From assembly GCA_016463365.1 (NCBI GenBank), contig JAEMRJ010000135.1, positions 1-5,644 of the forward strand: a stretch of DNA of 5,644 nucleotides, given 5' to 3'. A program made the position numbers and the translations under genes. A model generated the notes under the pieces. That model was not told where the DNA came from. It was given only the letters and a program-made list of their open reading frames with translations, and did no database searches. Positions 1-5,644 of this stretch are shown here, piece by piece (the stretch's first letter is position 1; each line of letters begins with the position of its first letter). Source of the DNA: Thermoleophilaceae bacterium (GTDB taxonomy: Bacteria; Actinomycetota; Thermoleophilia; Solirubrobacterales; JACPNS01).

Positions 1-417
1 GTGCCCTACGCCGAGGACCAGCTGATCGCGCGCGAGATGCTTGAGGCCGGCCTCGCCAAGGTCTTCCACGCTGGCGCGGCCGTCAACCATTCGCATCACT
101 TCGGTGTGATCGGATCGATGCAGCGGTCGTTCGACGATTACCGCGGTCTGCTTGAGGTGCTCGGTTACCGGTCGACGATCGGGGTGCGCACCGGCGCGCG
201 GGCCGCGGTCGGACTTACGCGGCGTGACCGCGAGCTGCTGCGATCAGAGGGGGTCGGCGGCGCGGCGCTGTTGCGCGGCACCTTCACCAGCTTGCGCCAC
301 CACGCGCTTCGGATCTTCGCCGAGTTCATGGCAGCGCGCGCCGACCGCCTGCCTGACTGGCTCACGCGACGGCTCTCCAAAGAGGGCCGCGCTGGCGTGA
401 ACCCCGTCTCGCTCTGA
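1..417 (+). CDS. GT2 family glycosyltransferase, C-terminal part (5' end outside window)
   Basis: This is the last ~138 residues of a family 2 glycosyltransferase, probably rhamnosyltransferase-like, ending at TGA 415-417. The window's first GTG is read as an internal valine, not a start, because the frame opens directly into the conserved late GT2 motif YAEDQ (residues 3-7; acidic pair of the acceptor/catalytic region), followed by GAAVNHSHHF (residues 25-34) and FDDYRGL (residues 44-50). The nucleotide-sugar binding half must lie upstream. The same motif series (YAEDQ, GAAALHSHDY, FDEYRGL) occurs in the first half of the protein at 1355-3448, and the similarity continues into the C-terminal tail (ARADRLP versus ARANRLP; KEGRAGV versus FEGRGDGV), so the two are paralogues. 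The tail is arginine-rich. Donor and acceptor cannot be told from this fragment; rhamnosyl transfer is inferred from the paralogue. Confidence 0.85.
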   Translation: MPYAEDQLIAREMLEAGLAKVFHAGAAVNHSHHFGVIGSMQRSFDDYRGLLEVLGYRSTIGVRTGARAAVGLTRRDRELLRSEGVGGAALLRGTFTSLRHHALRIFAEFMAARADRLPDWLTRRLSKEGRAGVNPVSL

Positions 418-432
418 CAGCGCCCCCCGCTG
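418..432 (+). other. Small hairpin between the GT2 stop codon and the next promoter
   Basis: CAGCG (418-422) and CGCTG (428-432) are exact reverse complements around a CCCCC loop, starting at the first base after the upstream TGA. A run of six T (439-444) follows, but six bases separate it from the stem, so it is a poor intrinsic terminator. It may weakly end the upstream transcript or be chance; a 5-bp stem is short. Confidence 0.3.
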
Positions 433-445
433 GTAGGGTTTTTTC
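431..445 (+). promoter_or_regulatory. Likely leaderless promoter (extended -10 TGG-TAGGGT)
   Basis: TAGGGT at 434-439 fits the actinobacterial -10 pattern TANNNT, and TGG (431-433) directly before it fits an extended -10 (TGN). Six bases separate the box from GTG 446. If transcription starts at G446 the box lies exactly at -12 to -7, the spacing expected for a leaderless mRNA beginning at the start codon. No convincing -35 is seen. An alternative reading is that GGTAGGG (432-438) serves as a weak Shine-Dalgarno 7 nt before GTG, with transcription coming from upstream. Spacing and sequence are observed; promoter function is inferred. Confidence 0.5.
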
Positions 446-1345
446 GTGGCCGAGTTGAGTGCAGAGGCGACCGAAACCGTCCCCGAGCAGGGCGCGATTC
501 TGAACGGCTCAAACGGACACGCTCCGGCTGCGCCCGCGATCGCCGACGAGGCCGTCGCCGCGGCAGAACGCATCGCCTTCCTGGCCCTGGCCAGCGAACT
601 CGCGCGTGGACGCAACGTGCTCGTGATCGACGACGGCGCGAGCGCTCTCGCCGGCATTGCCGCGCACCTTGACTCCACCGAAATCGACGCCGTCGCCCAG
701 GCCCCCGGCGGCCCCTACGACCTGGTCGTCGCGGACCTGATCACCGCCGACGCGGGCAACACCGCTGGCGTTCCTCAGCTGGCCGGCATCGTGAATCCCG
801 AGGCCGGCATCGCCCTGCTGCGCGTGCCCAACCGCCCGGAGTTCGCGCCGCTGATCGCATCCTTCAAGCTGACCTTCGCGCGCACGTTGACGCTGCGCCA
901 GCACAACTGGGTGGCCTCGGCCCTGCTCGACGACGCGATGTTTGCCAACGACGACCCCTCGCGGGCGGTCGCCGCCTCGGTGCGCAAGATGGCCGCCGCC
1001 CAGCCTGGCGACGAGCTCTACGAAGTCGTGATCGGAGCACACGGCGCCTTCCCGGATTTCCGCCCGCAGCTGGCCATGACGCGCAGTGTCGTGCTGCGTC
1101 AGATGATCGACGAACTTGCCGCCGCCAATGAACGCACCGTGGCCGAGCTGGCTGATCTCTCAGCACAGAACGCCGCCAATGCCGCCCGCGTGCGTGAGCT
1201 CGAAGAAGAGCTCGCCTGGTACGACGAGCACAACCTCGCCCTGCGCAGCACCGTCGAACAGAAGCCCTGGGCCATGACACTGCTCTCTGTCTGGAGCAGC
1301 GTCATCCGCATCGCCAGTCGCGCGCGCAACGTCCTGCGCGGGTAG
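446..1345 (+). CDS. Degenerate methyltransferase-like protein with C-terminal coiled coil
   Basis: A 299-aa protein of unproven function. Residues ~40-165 resemble a class I SAM methyltransferase: a helix (AERIAFLALASELARG), a first strand VLVIDDGAS (58-66), a later strand YDLVVADL (91-98), and RQHNWVASALL (151-161), a segment type I associate with methyltransferases of glycan loci. The glycine-rich SAM loop (GxGxG) is absent, and only ~25 residues separate the two strands, so the SAM pocket looks lost. Residues ~215-272 are rich in Ala, Glu, Leu and Arg, with heptad-like spacing predicting a coiled coil; ~274-299 form a Trp-containing, basic amphipathic tail (KPWAMTLLSVW, then Arg-rich) that could touch the membrane. 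The N-terminal ~35 residues are low-complexity. GTG 446 is chosen for the -10-like box at leaderless spacing. The next gene follows after 9 nt in the same frame. A scaffold or chain-length role is inferred only; catalytic activity is doubtful. Confidence 0.8.
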   Translation: MAELSAEATETVPEQGAILNGSNGHAPAAPAIADEAVAAAERIAFLALASELARGRNVLVIDDGASALAGIAAHLDSTEIDAVAQAPGGPYDLVVADLITADAGNTAGVPQLAGIVNPEAGIALLRVPNRPEFAPLIASFKLTFARTLTLRQHNWVASALLDDAMFANDDPSRAVAASVRKMAAAQPGDELYEVVIGAHGAFPDFRPQLAMTRSVVLRQMIDELAAANERTVAELADLSAQNAANAARVRELEEELAWYDEHNLALRSTVEQKPWAMTLLSVWSSVIRIASRARNVLRG

Positions 1346-1354
1346 GCGCAAGCG

Positions 1355-3448
1355 ATGATTTCGGTCGTCATTCCGGTGCTCAACGGAGCTGAGTTCCTCA
1401 ATGAGGTGCTGAGCGCTGTGACCGGTCAGGTGATCGACGAGAAATTTGAAGTGCTGGTGATCGACTCGGGCTCGACTGACGAGTCGCTTGAGATCGTCGC
1501 GGCGCATCCGGGCGTGCGCCTGATTCAGATCGAGAAGTCCGAGTTCGGGCACGGCCGCACGCGCAACCTCGGCGTGCAGAACACGAGCGGCGAGCTGATC
1601 GCCTTTCTTACCCAGGACGCGACGCCCGCGAGCGAGCACTGGCTTGCCGGCTACCGAGATGCGTTTCGCCTGGCGGACAACATGGGCGCTGCCTTCGGGC
1701 CGCACCTCCCGCGACGGGGCGTCAGCCCGATCATGGCTCGGCTTCTGCGCGACCACTTCGCCCAGTTCGGCGGCGCGGATGGCCAGCCGGTTATCCAGGA
1801 GCCGGGCGGTCCGATCTTCCTTTCCAATTCCAACTCCTGTATCGCGCGAGCGGCGTGGGAGCAGACTCCGTTTCGCGACATCGCCTACGCCGAAGATCAG
1901 GCCTTCGGCGTGGATGTGTTCCGCAACGGCTGGGTCAAGGCCTACGTGCCGGGCGCGGCTGCGCTGCACTCCCATGACTACGGCATGGCCGAGTCCTTCA
2001 AGCGTTATTTCGACGAGTACCGCGGGCTGAACGACAGCGTCGGCGAGCGCACCGAGGCGTCTGCCAGCAAAGCGTTGGAGATCATCGCCAGTTCGGTGGC
2101 AGAAGACCAGAAGTATCTGGAAGAGCTCGGCCAGCCAGCTTGGCGCCGCGCGGCCTGGGGCGCTCGCAGCGCGGTTTACCACACGGGGCGCGTGGGATTT
2201 GGCGGGCTTGGTGCGCGGGCCAATCGATTGCCGGCGCGCGTGCGCGAGGCGCTTTCGTTCGAAGGGCGCGGTGACGGCGTGAGCGTTGAGATCCCGCCAT
2301 CTGGCCGCCTGCCCCACGAGCATGTCCTCGAAGTCGAGCGCGACGGCGTCGTGCCACTGGTGCCCGGCGACGGCCTCGGCCGGCCGATGCACGTGGCCTG
2401 GGTCGTGCCGCCCTTCGGGATCGGCGGCGGCGGTCACACGACGATCTTCCGGATGATCCGCGCGCTTGAGCAGGCCGGCCACCGCTGCTCGATCTGGGTG
2501 CACGATCCGATCGGCGTAGACGGCAGCGCCGCCGGCACGATGCGCAAGCGGATCTCTGACCACTACTTCCGGATCGATGCTCCGGTGCACGCGGGCTTTG
2601 CCGAGTGGCAGGGTGCAGACGTGGCCGTCGCGACCGGTTGGGACACCGTCTACAAGGTCGTGCGGCTCGACGGCTGCGGCGCCCGCGCCTACTTCGTGCA
2701 GGACCATGAGCCCGAGTTCTACGCCAACTCATCACAGGCGCTTTTTGCCGAGCGGAGCTACAAGTTCGGGCTGCACTGCATCTGCGCAAGCCCGTGGCTG
2801 GCAGGCATCGTGCAGGAGCGCTACGGCGCCACCGCAACGCCGTTCAAGCTTGGCGTGGACGCGAGCGAGTACTCGCCGCTGGGCTGGCCGCGCCGCACGG
2901 ACACGATCGCCTTCTACGCCCGCACCTTCACCGAGCGCCGGGCCGTCGAGCTCGGGCTGCTTGCTCTGGAGGAGGTCCAGCGTCAGCGCCCGCACACGCG
3001 GATCGCCCTGTACGGAACGCACGCGATGGTCCACGTGCCTTTCACTTACGAGCACATCGGCGTGGTCAGCCCGGCGCGGCTGCAGCGTTTGTATTCCGAG
3101 GCGACGGTTGGTTTGAGCCTGTCGCTGACCAACTACTCGCTGATCCCGCAGGAGATGATGGCCTGCGGGCTGCCGGTCGTGGAACTTGCCGGTCGCGCCT
3201 GCGAGGGCGTCTTTGGCGATGACGGCAGCGTGATCTCGTTGGCGCAGCCTGATCCGGTGGACATCGCTCGGCATGTGCTTGCTCTGCTTGACGATCCCGC
3301 GCGTGCCGCGGCCCAGTCCGACGCCGGCCTCGCGTTCGCACGCGAGCACACGTGGGACGTCGCCACCGCAACTGTTGTTGACGCGATCACCAAGCTCCAC
3401 CAGGAGGCCACGCCGCCGGCGCCCTGGCGCGCGGGTTCGTTGATCTGA
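1355..3448 (+). CDS. Two-module glycosyltransferase: rhamnosyltransferase-like GT2 fused to WsaF-like GT-B domain
   Basis: A 697-aa cytoplasmic, probably membrane-associated enzyme predicted to add two sugars to a surface glycan. Module 1 (residues 1-~308) is GT-A/GT2: MISVVIPVLNG, DSGSTDES (37-44), FGHGRTRN (64-71, typical of rhamnosyltransferases), TQDATP (86-91, metal/donor site region), YAEDQ (178-182) and HSHDY (205-209). A low-conservation linker (~309-344) leads to module 2, which restarts at MHVAWVVPPFG (345-355) and carries GGGGHTTIFRMI (357-368), YFVQDHEPEFY (446-456), LYGTH (552-556) and PQEMMACGLPVVE (598-610), as in GT-B enzymes; the first three resemble the WsaF rhamnosyltransferase group. 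No signal peptide or membrane span is seen. ATG 1355 follows a weak GGGTAGG (1340-1346) that overlaps the upstream stop; the GT2 fold begins at residue 2, so this start is firm. Donor dTDP-L-rhamnose is inferred from families; GDP-linked 6-deoxysugars are possible given gmd nearby. Confidence 0.9.
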   Translation: MISVVIPVLNGAEFLNEVLSAVTGQVIDEKFEVLVIDSGSTDESLEIVAAHPGVRLIQIEKSEFGHGRTRNLGVQNTSGELIAFLTQDATPASEHWLAGYRDAFRLADNMGAAFGPHLPRRGVSPIMARLLRDHFAQFGGADGQPVIQEPGGPIFLSNSNSCIARAAWEQTPFRDIAYAEDQAFGVDVFRNGWVKAYVPGAAALHSHDYGMAESFKRYFDEYRGLNDSVGERTEASASKALEIIASSVAEDQKYLEELGQPAWRRAAWGARSAVYHTGRVGFGGLGARANRLPARVREALSFEGRGDGVSVEIPPSGRLPHEHVLEVERDGVVPLVPGDGLGRPMHVAWVVPPFGIGGGGHTTIFRMIRALEQAGHRCSIWVHDPIGVDGSAAGTMRKRISDHYFRIDAPVHAGFAEWQGADVAVATGWDTVYKVVRLDGCGARAYFVQDHEPEFYANSSQALFAERSYKFGLHCICASPWLAGIVQERYGATATPFKLGVDASEYSPLGWPRRTDTIAFYARTFTERRAVELGLLALEEVQRQRPHTRIALYGTHAMVHVPFTYEHIGVVSPARLQRLYSEATVGLSLSLTNYSLIPQEMMACGLPVVELAGRACEGVFGDDGSVISLAQPDPVDIARHVLALLDDPARAAAQSDAGLAFAREHTWDVATATVVDAITKLHQEATPPAPWRAGSLI

Positions 3449-4284
3449 TGTCCGGGCCCTCGGAGCAGCCGCGCGCCGACGGCCTGATCCCAGAGAGCTC
3501 GATCCTCGGGAAGATCAGCGAGCGGCTCGGTGGGTATTCGCCAGTTCTGCGTTGGTATCGAGCGTTGCGACCGCGCTGGTTGTGGCTGCGGCTTGATCCG
3601 ATCGGGAAGGCGACGCGGCGGTATCTCGCGGGGAACGACCTGACGGTGAAGCGTGGGTATGCAGCCGGGATCACGTATCCACGGGCGGCCGTTGCGCGGA
3701 TCGGGTTCTTGTCGACGAAGTTGATCGGGGCTTATGAGCATGAGCTTGATGCGGTGTTGGAGCGTTCCGTGCCCGGGCACGAGCTGTTCGTGGACATCGG
3801 GTCTGGTGAGGGGTACTACTGCCTGGCCACGAAGAAGCGGTTTCCTGAGGTTCGGGTGATCGGTTATGAGACCGATGAGGCCGAGCGGAAGATAGCCGGG
3901 GAGATGGCATCGATAAATGGGGTGCAGATCGAGCTGGAGGGCAAGGCTGGGCCTGAGGAGTTTGCCGGACTGCCTGATGGCCGGTTGTTTGTGATGACCG
4001 ATGTCGAGGGCTACGAGTTCGAGCTGATGGACCCGGTGAAGATCCCGCGGCTACTGACATCGACGATGCTGATCGAGGTGCACCCGGCCACCCGCGAGGG
4101 CCTGCGAGCGACGCTGATCGAGCGCTTCGCCGACACCCACTCGCATGAGGTCATCCTGGGCGAGCCCAAGGACCTCGCCGCGTATCCGGAATTGGAAGGT
4201 TGGCCCCACGACACCGCCAACATGGCAATCACCGAAGGCCGCCCCGCCCTACCCGAGTGGCTCCTCCTCATACCTAAGCCATAA
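3448..4284 (+). CDS. FkbM-type SAM-dependent methyltransferase
   Basis: A 278-aa class I methyltransferase. Motif I is LFVDIGSGEGYYCLA (residues 113-127); the acidic ribose-binding strand is GYETDE (139-144); TDVEGYEFELM (184-194) is the DVEGxE signature of FkbM-like enzymes, and MLIEVHP (207-213) a later strand. The ~110-residue N-terminal extension, with an aromatic/basic patch (WYRALRPRWLWLRL, 36-49), may bind membrane or acceptor. By family it would O-methylate a sugar or small metabolite; the acceptor is unknown. ATG 3448 overlaps the preceding TGA as TGATG with no clear Shine-Dalgarno, suggesting translational coupling to the glycosyltransferase gene. In 120 codons sampled (3541-3900) third positions are mostly G (65 G, 25 C, 24 T, 6 A), unlike the C-rich gene at 446-1345; the last ~70 codons return towards C. 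The stop lies inside the nested inverted repeat downstream. Confidence 0.88.
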   Translation: MSGPSEQPRADGLIPESSILGKISERLGGYSPVLRWYRALRPRWLWLRLDPIGKATRRYLAGNDLTVKRGYAAGITYPRAAVARIGFLSTKLIGAYEHELDAVLERSVPGHELFVDIGSGEGYYCLATKKRFPEVRVIGYETDEAERKIAGEMASINGVQIELEGKAGPEEFAGLPDGRLFVMTDVEGYEFELMDPVKIPRLLTSTMLIEVHPATREGLRATLIERFADTHSHEVILGEPKDLAAYPELEGWPHDTANMAITEGRPALPEWLLLIPKP

Positions 4285-4368
4285 AACGCTGCAAGGTTGC
4301 AGCTTTGCAGCGCTGCAAAGCTGCAACCTTGCAGCAGAATCTGGCTTAGCTGCGGGGTTCAGCGTTTT
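4274..4368. terminator. Putative bidirectional terminator between convergent genes
   Basis: The 48-bp palindrome is flanked by CTAAGCCA (4274-4281) and TGGCTTAG (4342-4349), exact complements on the same symmetry axis, separated from the core by 6-nt segments on each side; the left arm overlaps the last codons of the methyltransferase gene. A second, alternative pairing is AAAACGCTG (4283-4291) with CAGCGTTTT (4360-4368), which competes with the base of the core stem. Read on the minus strand, the core hairpin is followed directly by GTTTTAT, a short T-tract suited to ending the gmd-GT2 transcript. Read on the plus strand no T-tract follows the core; TTTT comes only at 4365-4368 after the alternative stem. 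The position between two converging stop codons supports termination; efficiency in either direction is inferred. Confidence 0.65.
4288..4335. repeat. Perfect 48-bp palindrome built of three 16-nt palindromic units
   Basis: Bases 4288-4311 and 4312-4335 are exact reverse complements (24-bp arms, no spacer). The block divides into three 16-mers: GCTGCAAGGTTGCAGC (4288-4303), TTTGCAGCGCTGCAAA (4304-4319) and GCTGCAACCTTGCAGC (4320-4335). Units 1 and 3 are reverse complements of each other and each can fold alone as a 6-bp stem with loop AGGT or ACCT; the middle unit is a perfect palindrome. The core TGCAGC or GCTGCA therefore appears six times. In RNA it could be one very long hairpin or three tandem hairpins whose outer loops are complementary. 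It starts 3 nt after the methyltransferase stop and lies 23 nt from the converging GT2 stop. It could be a terminator, a REP-like dispersed repeat or a protein-binding array. Confidence 0.95.
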
Positions 4369-5144
4369 CGCCAGCGCATGATGCCGCGGTAGATCACCAC
4401 GATCAGGCGGCTCAGCAGCTGGTTCACTGCCACAGCTACCGGGTGGCCCTTGCCGTTCTCGCGCGCATTCTGGGCGTGTTCCTTGAACTGGGTCTCGAAG
4501 CCGGTGATGCTGAGTGACCCCTCGCCCATTCGAAAGCGCGCCACGGGCGCGCGCGCGAAAGCAGGCGCACCCCGACGACCCAGCCGCAACCACAGGTCGT
4601 AATCCGCGCTGTACTTGAAGCGCACATCAAGTGCCCCGATCTCCTCAAGCACGCTCCGCCGCACAAACGTCGCCGGCGACGAAACAAAGTTGTTGGTCAG
4701 GTGCAGCCGAAACGAATAGTGCCGAAGCAAGAAGTCTTTATAGGCCGTGACGACACGACGAGATTCAGCACCCTCTTCGCCGACAATCCCGCAGCGCCCC
4801 ACGACCCACTCAGCCTCCGGCGAAGCCGCCAACGCAGCATCCACCGCCGCCAACGCCCCAGGCTCATAAACGTCATCGGCGTTCAACCACCCAACAAGTT
4901 CGCCCGTGGCCATCGCCACCCCCTTGTTGAACGCATCCGACAGTCCATCGTCTTCTTCGCTCACAAACCGCAGCCGCCCGGCCGCAGCTTCGGCCTCGAG
5001 CAACTCAACAGTCCCATCAGTCGAGCCGCCATCCACAACAATGTGCTCAACCGGCAGACCCTGCGCCTGGATCGAAGCGAGCGTCTCGCGAATCGTCGAG
5101 ATCGCATTGAAAGTCGGGGTGACGATTGTGAAGCTGGTCGCCAC
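4359..5144 (-). CDS. GT2 family glycosyltransferase (WcaA-like)
   Basis: A 261-aa GT-A fold transferase of usual length for a stand-alone family 2 enzyme. It shows FTIVTPTFNA (5-14), VVDGGSTDGT (36-45), EEDDGLSDAFNKGVAMATGE (63-82), the metal-binding WLNADD (86-91), SSPATFVRR (155-163) and KYSADYDLWLRL (177-188), the acidic motif near the catalytic base. This pattern is that of enzymes transferring a sugar from a nucleotide donor to a lipid-linked glycan at the inner membrane face. The last ~25 residues (NQLLSRLIVVIYRGIMRWRKR) are hydrophobic then basic and may be a membrane-binding helix. GTG 5144-5142 is preferred because the fold begins at residue 5 and it lies 12 nt after the gmd stop, with only a weak purine-rich GAGCGGG before it, so it is probably co-transcribed with gmd. 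Codons are G-ending (in 40 sampled, 23 G, 10 T, 6 C, 1 A). The sugar transferred is unknown. Confidence 0.9.
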   Translation of the reverse strand: MATSFTIVTPTFNAISTIRETLASIQAQGLPVEHIVVDGGSTDGTVELLEAEAAAGRLRFVSEEDDGLSDAFNKGVAMATGELVGWLNADDVYEPGALAAVDAALAASPEAEWVVGRCGIVGEEGAESRRVVTAYKDFLLRHYSFRLHLTNNFVSSPATFVRRSVLEEIGALDVRFKYSADYDLWLRLGRRGAPAFARAPVARFRMGEGSLSITGFETQFKEHAQNARENGKGHPVAVAVNQLLSRLIVVIYRGIMRWRKR

Positions 5145-5156
5145 CCCGCTCAGCCC

Positions 5157-5644
<488 letters not shown>

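Noticed and set aside
439..444. Six-T run after the 418-432 hairpin as a strong intrinsic terminator
   Set aside because: The stem is only 5 bp and six bases separate it from the T run; the T run is better explained as the spacer between the -10 box and the GTG start.
244..1042. Minus-strand open frames opposite the first GT2 and the methyltransferase-like gene
   Set aside because: They overlap supported genes completely, have shadow-like composition, and one would run antisense through the promoter region at 431-445.
1160..2707. A 515-codon open frame on the minus strand opposite the pseudo-methyltransferase and fused glycosyltransferase genes
   Set aside because: Its codons are in register with the plus-strand genes, so it stays open simply because TTA, CTA and TCA codons are rare in high-GC genes. 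The plus strand carries clear glycosyltransferase motifs, and the antisense product shows no recognisable domain.
2082..3400. Other minus-strand open frames (2082-2837, 2732-3400) opposite the fused glycosyltransferase
   Set aside because: Arg/Ala/Pro-rich low-complexity translations typical of GC-rich shadow frames; no motifs and no initiation signals.
4288..4335. The palindrome as a CRISPR array or insertion-sequence end
   Set aside because: There are no unique spacers between units, no transposase, no target-site duplication visible, and the units abut directly.
4145..4381. Plus-strand frame of 78 codons crossing the palindrome
   Set aside because: Its first half is a shadow of the methyltransferase in another frame and its second half is only a reading of the palindrome repeats.
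4546..4557. GC-alternating run (GCGCGCGCG) as a possible Z-DNA or repeat tract
   Set aside because: It lies within the GT2 coding sequence and simply encodes Ala/Arg codons (AFARAPVARF); such runs are expected at this base composition.

Overview
This is a high-GC window with strongly GC-biased third codon positions, several GTG starts and a TANNNT-type -10 box placed as for a leaderless mRNA. That combination suggests an actinobacterium, possibly Thermoleophilia/Solirubrobacterales; the assignment is an inference. The content is one part of a surface-polysaccharide (O-antigen-like or capsule/cell-wall glycan) biosynthesis locus. No mobile-element genes, RNA genes or CRISPR arrays are visible.

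Plus strand, left to right: the 3' end of a GT2 glycosyltransferase whose start lies outside the window (1-417); a short gap holding a small hairpin and a likely leaderless promoter (418-445); a protein with a degenerate methyltransferase-like domain followed by a coiled coil (446-1345); a 697-aa two-module glycosyltransferase made of a rhamnosyltransferase-like GT2 half and a WsaF-like GT-B half (1355-3448); and an FkbM-type SAM methyltransferase (3448-4284). The last three genes are packed with a 9-nt gap and then a 1-nt overlap, so they read as one operon.

Minus strand, from the right edge inward: the C-terminal half of GDP-mannose 4,6-dehydratase (gmd, 5644-5157), then after 12 nt a stand-alone GT2 glycosyltransferase (5144-4359). 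This pair converges on the plus-strand operon. The 74 nt between the two stop codons contain a perfect 48-bp palindrome made of three 16-nt palindromic units, inside a wider nested inverted repeat. It is the most striking non-coding structure here and probably acts at least partly as a shared terminator.

Working together: Gmd makes GDP-4-keto-6-deoxymannose, a precursor of 6-deoxyhexose donors. The glycosyltransferases would add sugars (rhamnose-like by family) to a growing glycan. The methyltransferase could decorate it. The methyltransferase-like/coiled-coil protein might scaffold the machinery or set chain length. The two genes flanking the palindrome share G-ending codon use, unlike the C-ending codon use sampled in gmd and in the methyltransferase-like/coiled-coil gene. 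Nothing proves a wholly new system; the points most worth following are the palindrome, the pseudo-methyltransferase/coiled-coil protein and the GT2-GT-B fusion next to a paralogue of its own first half.
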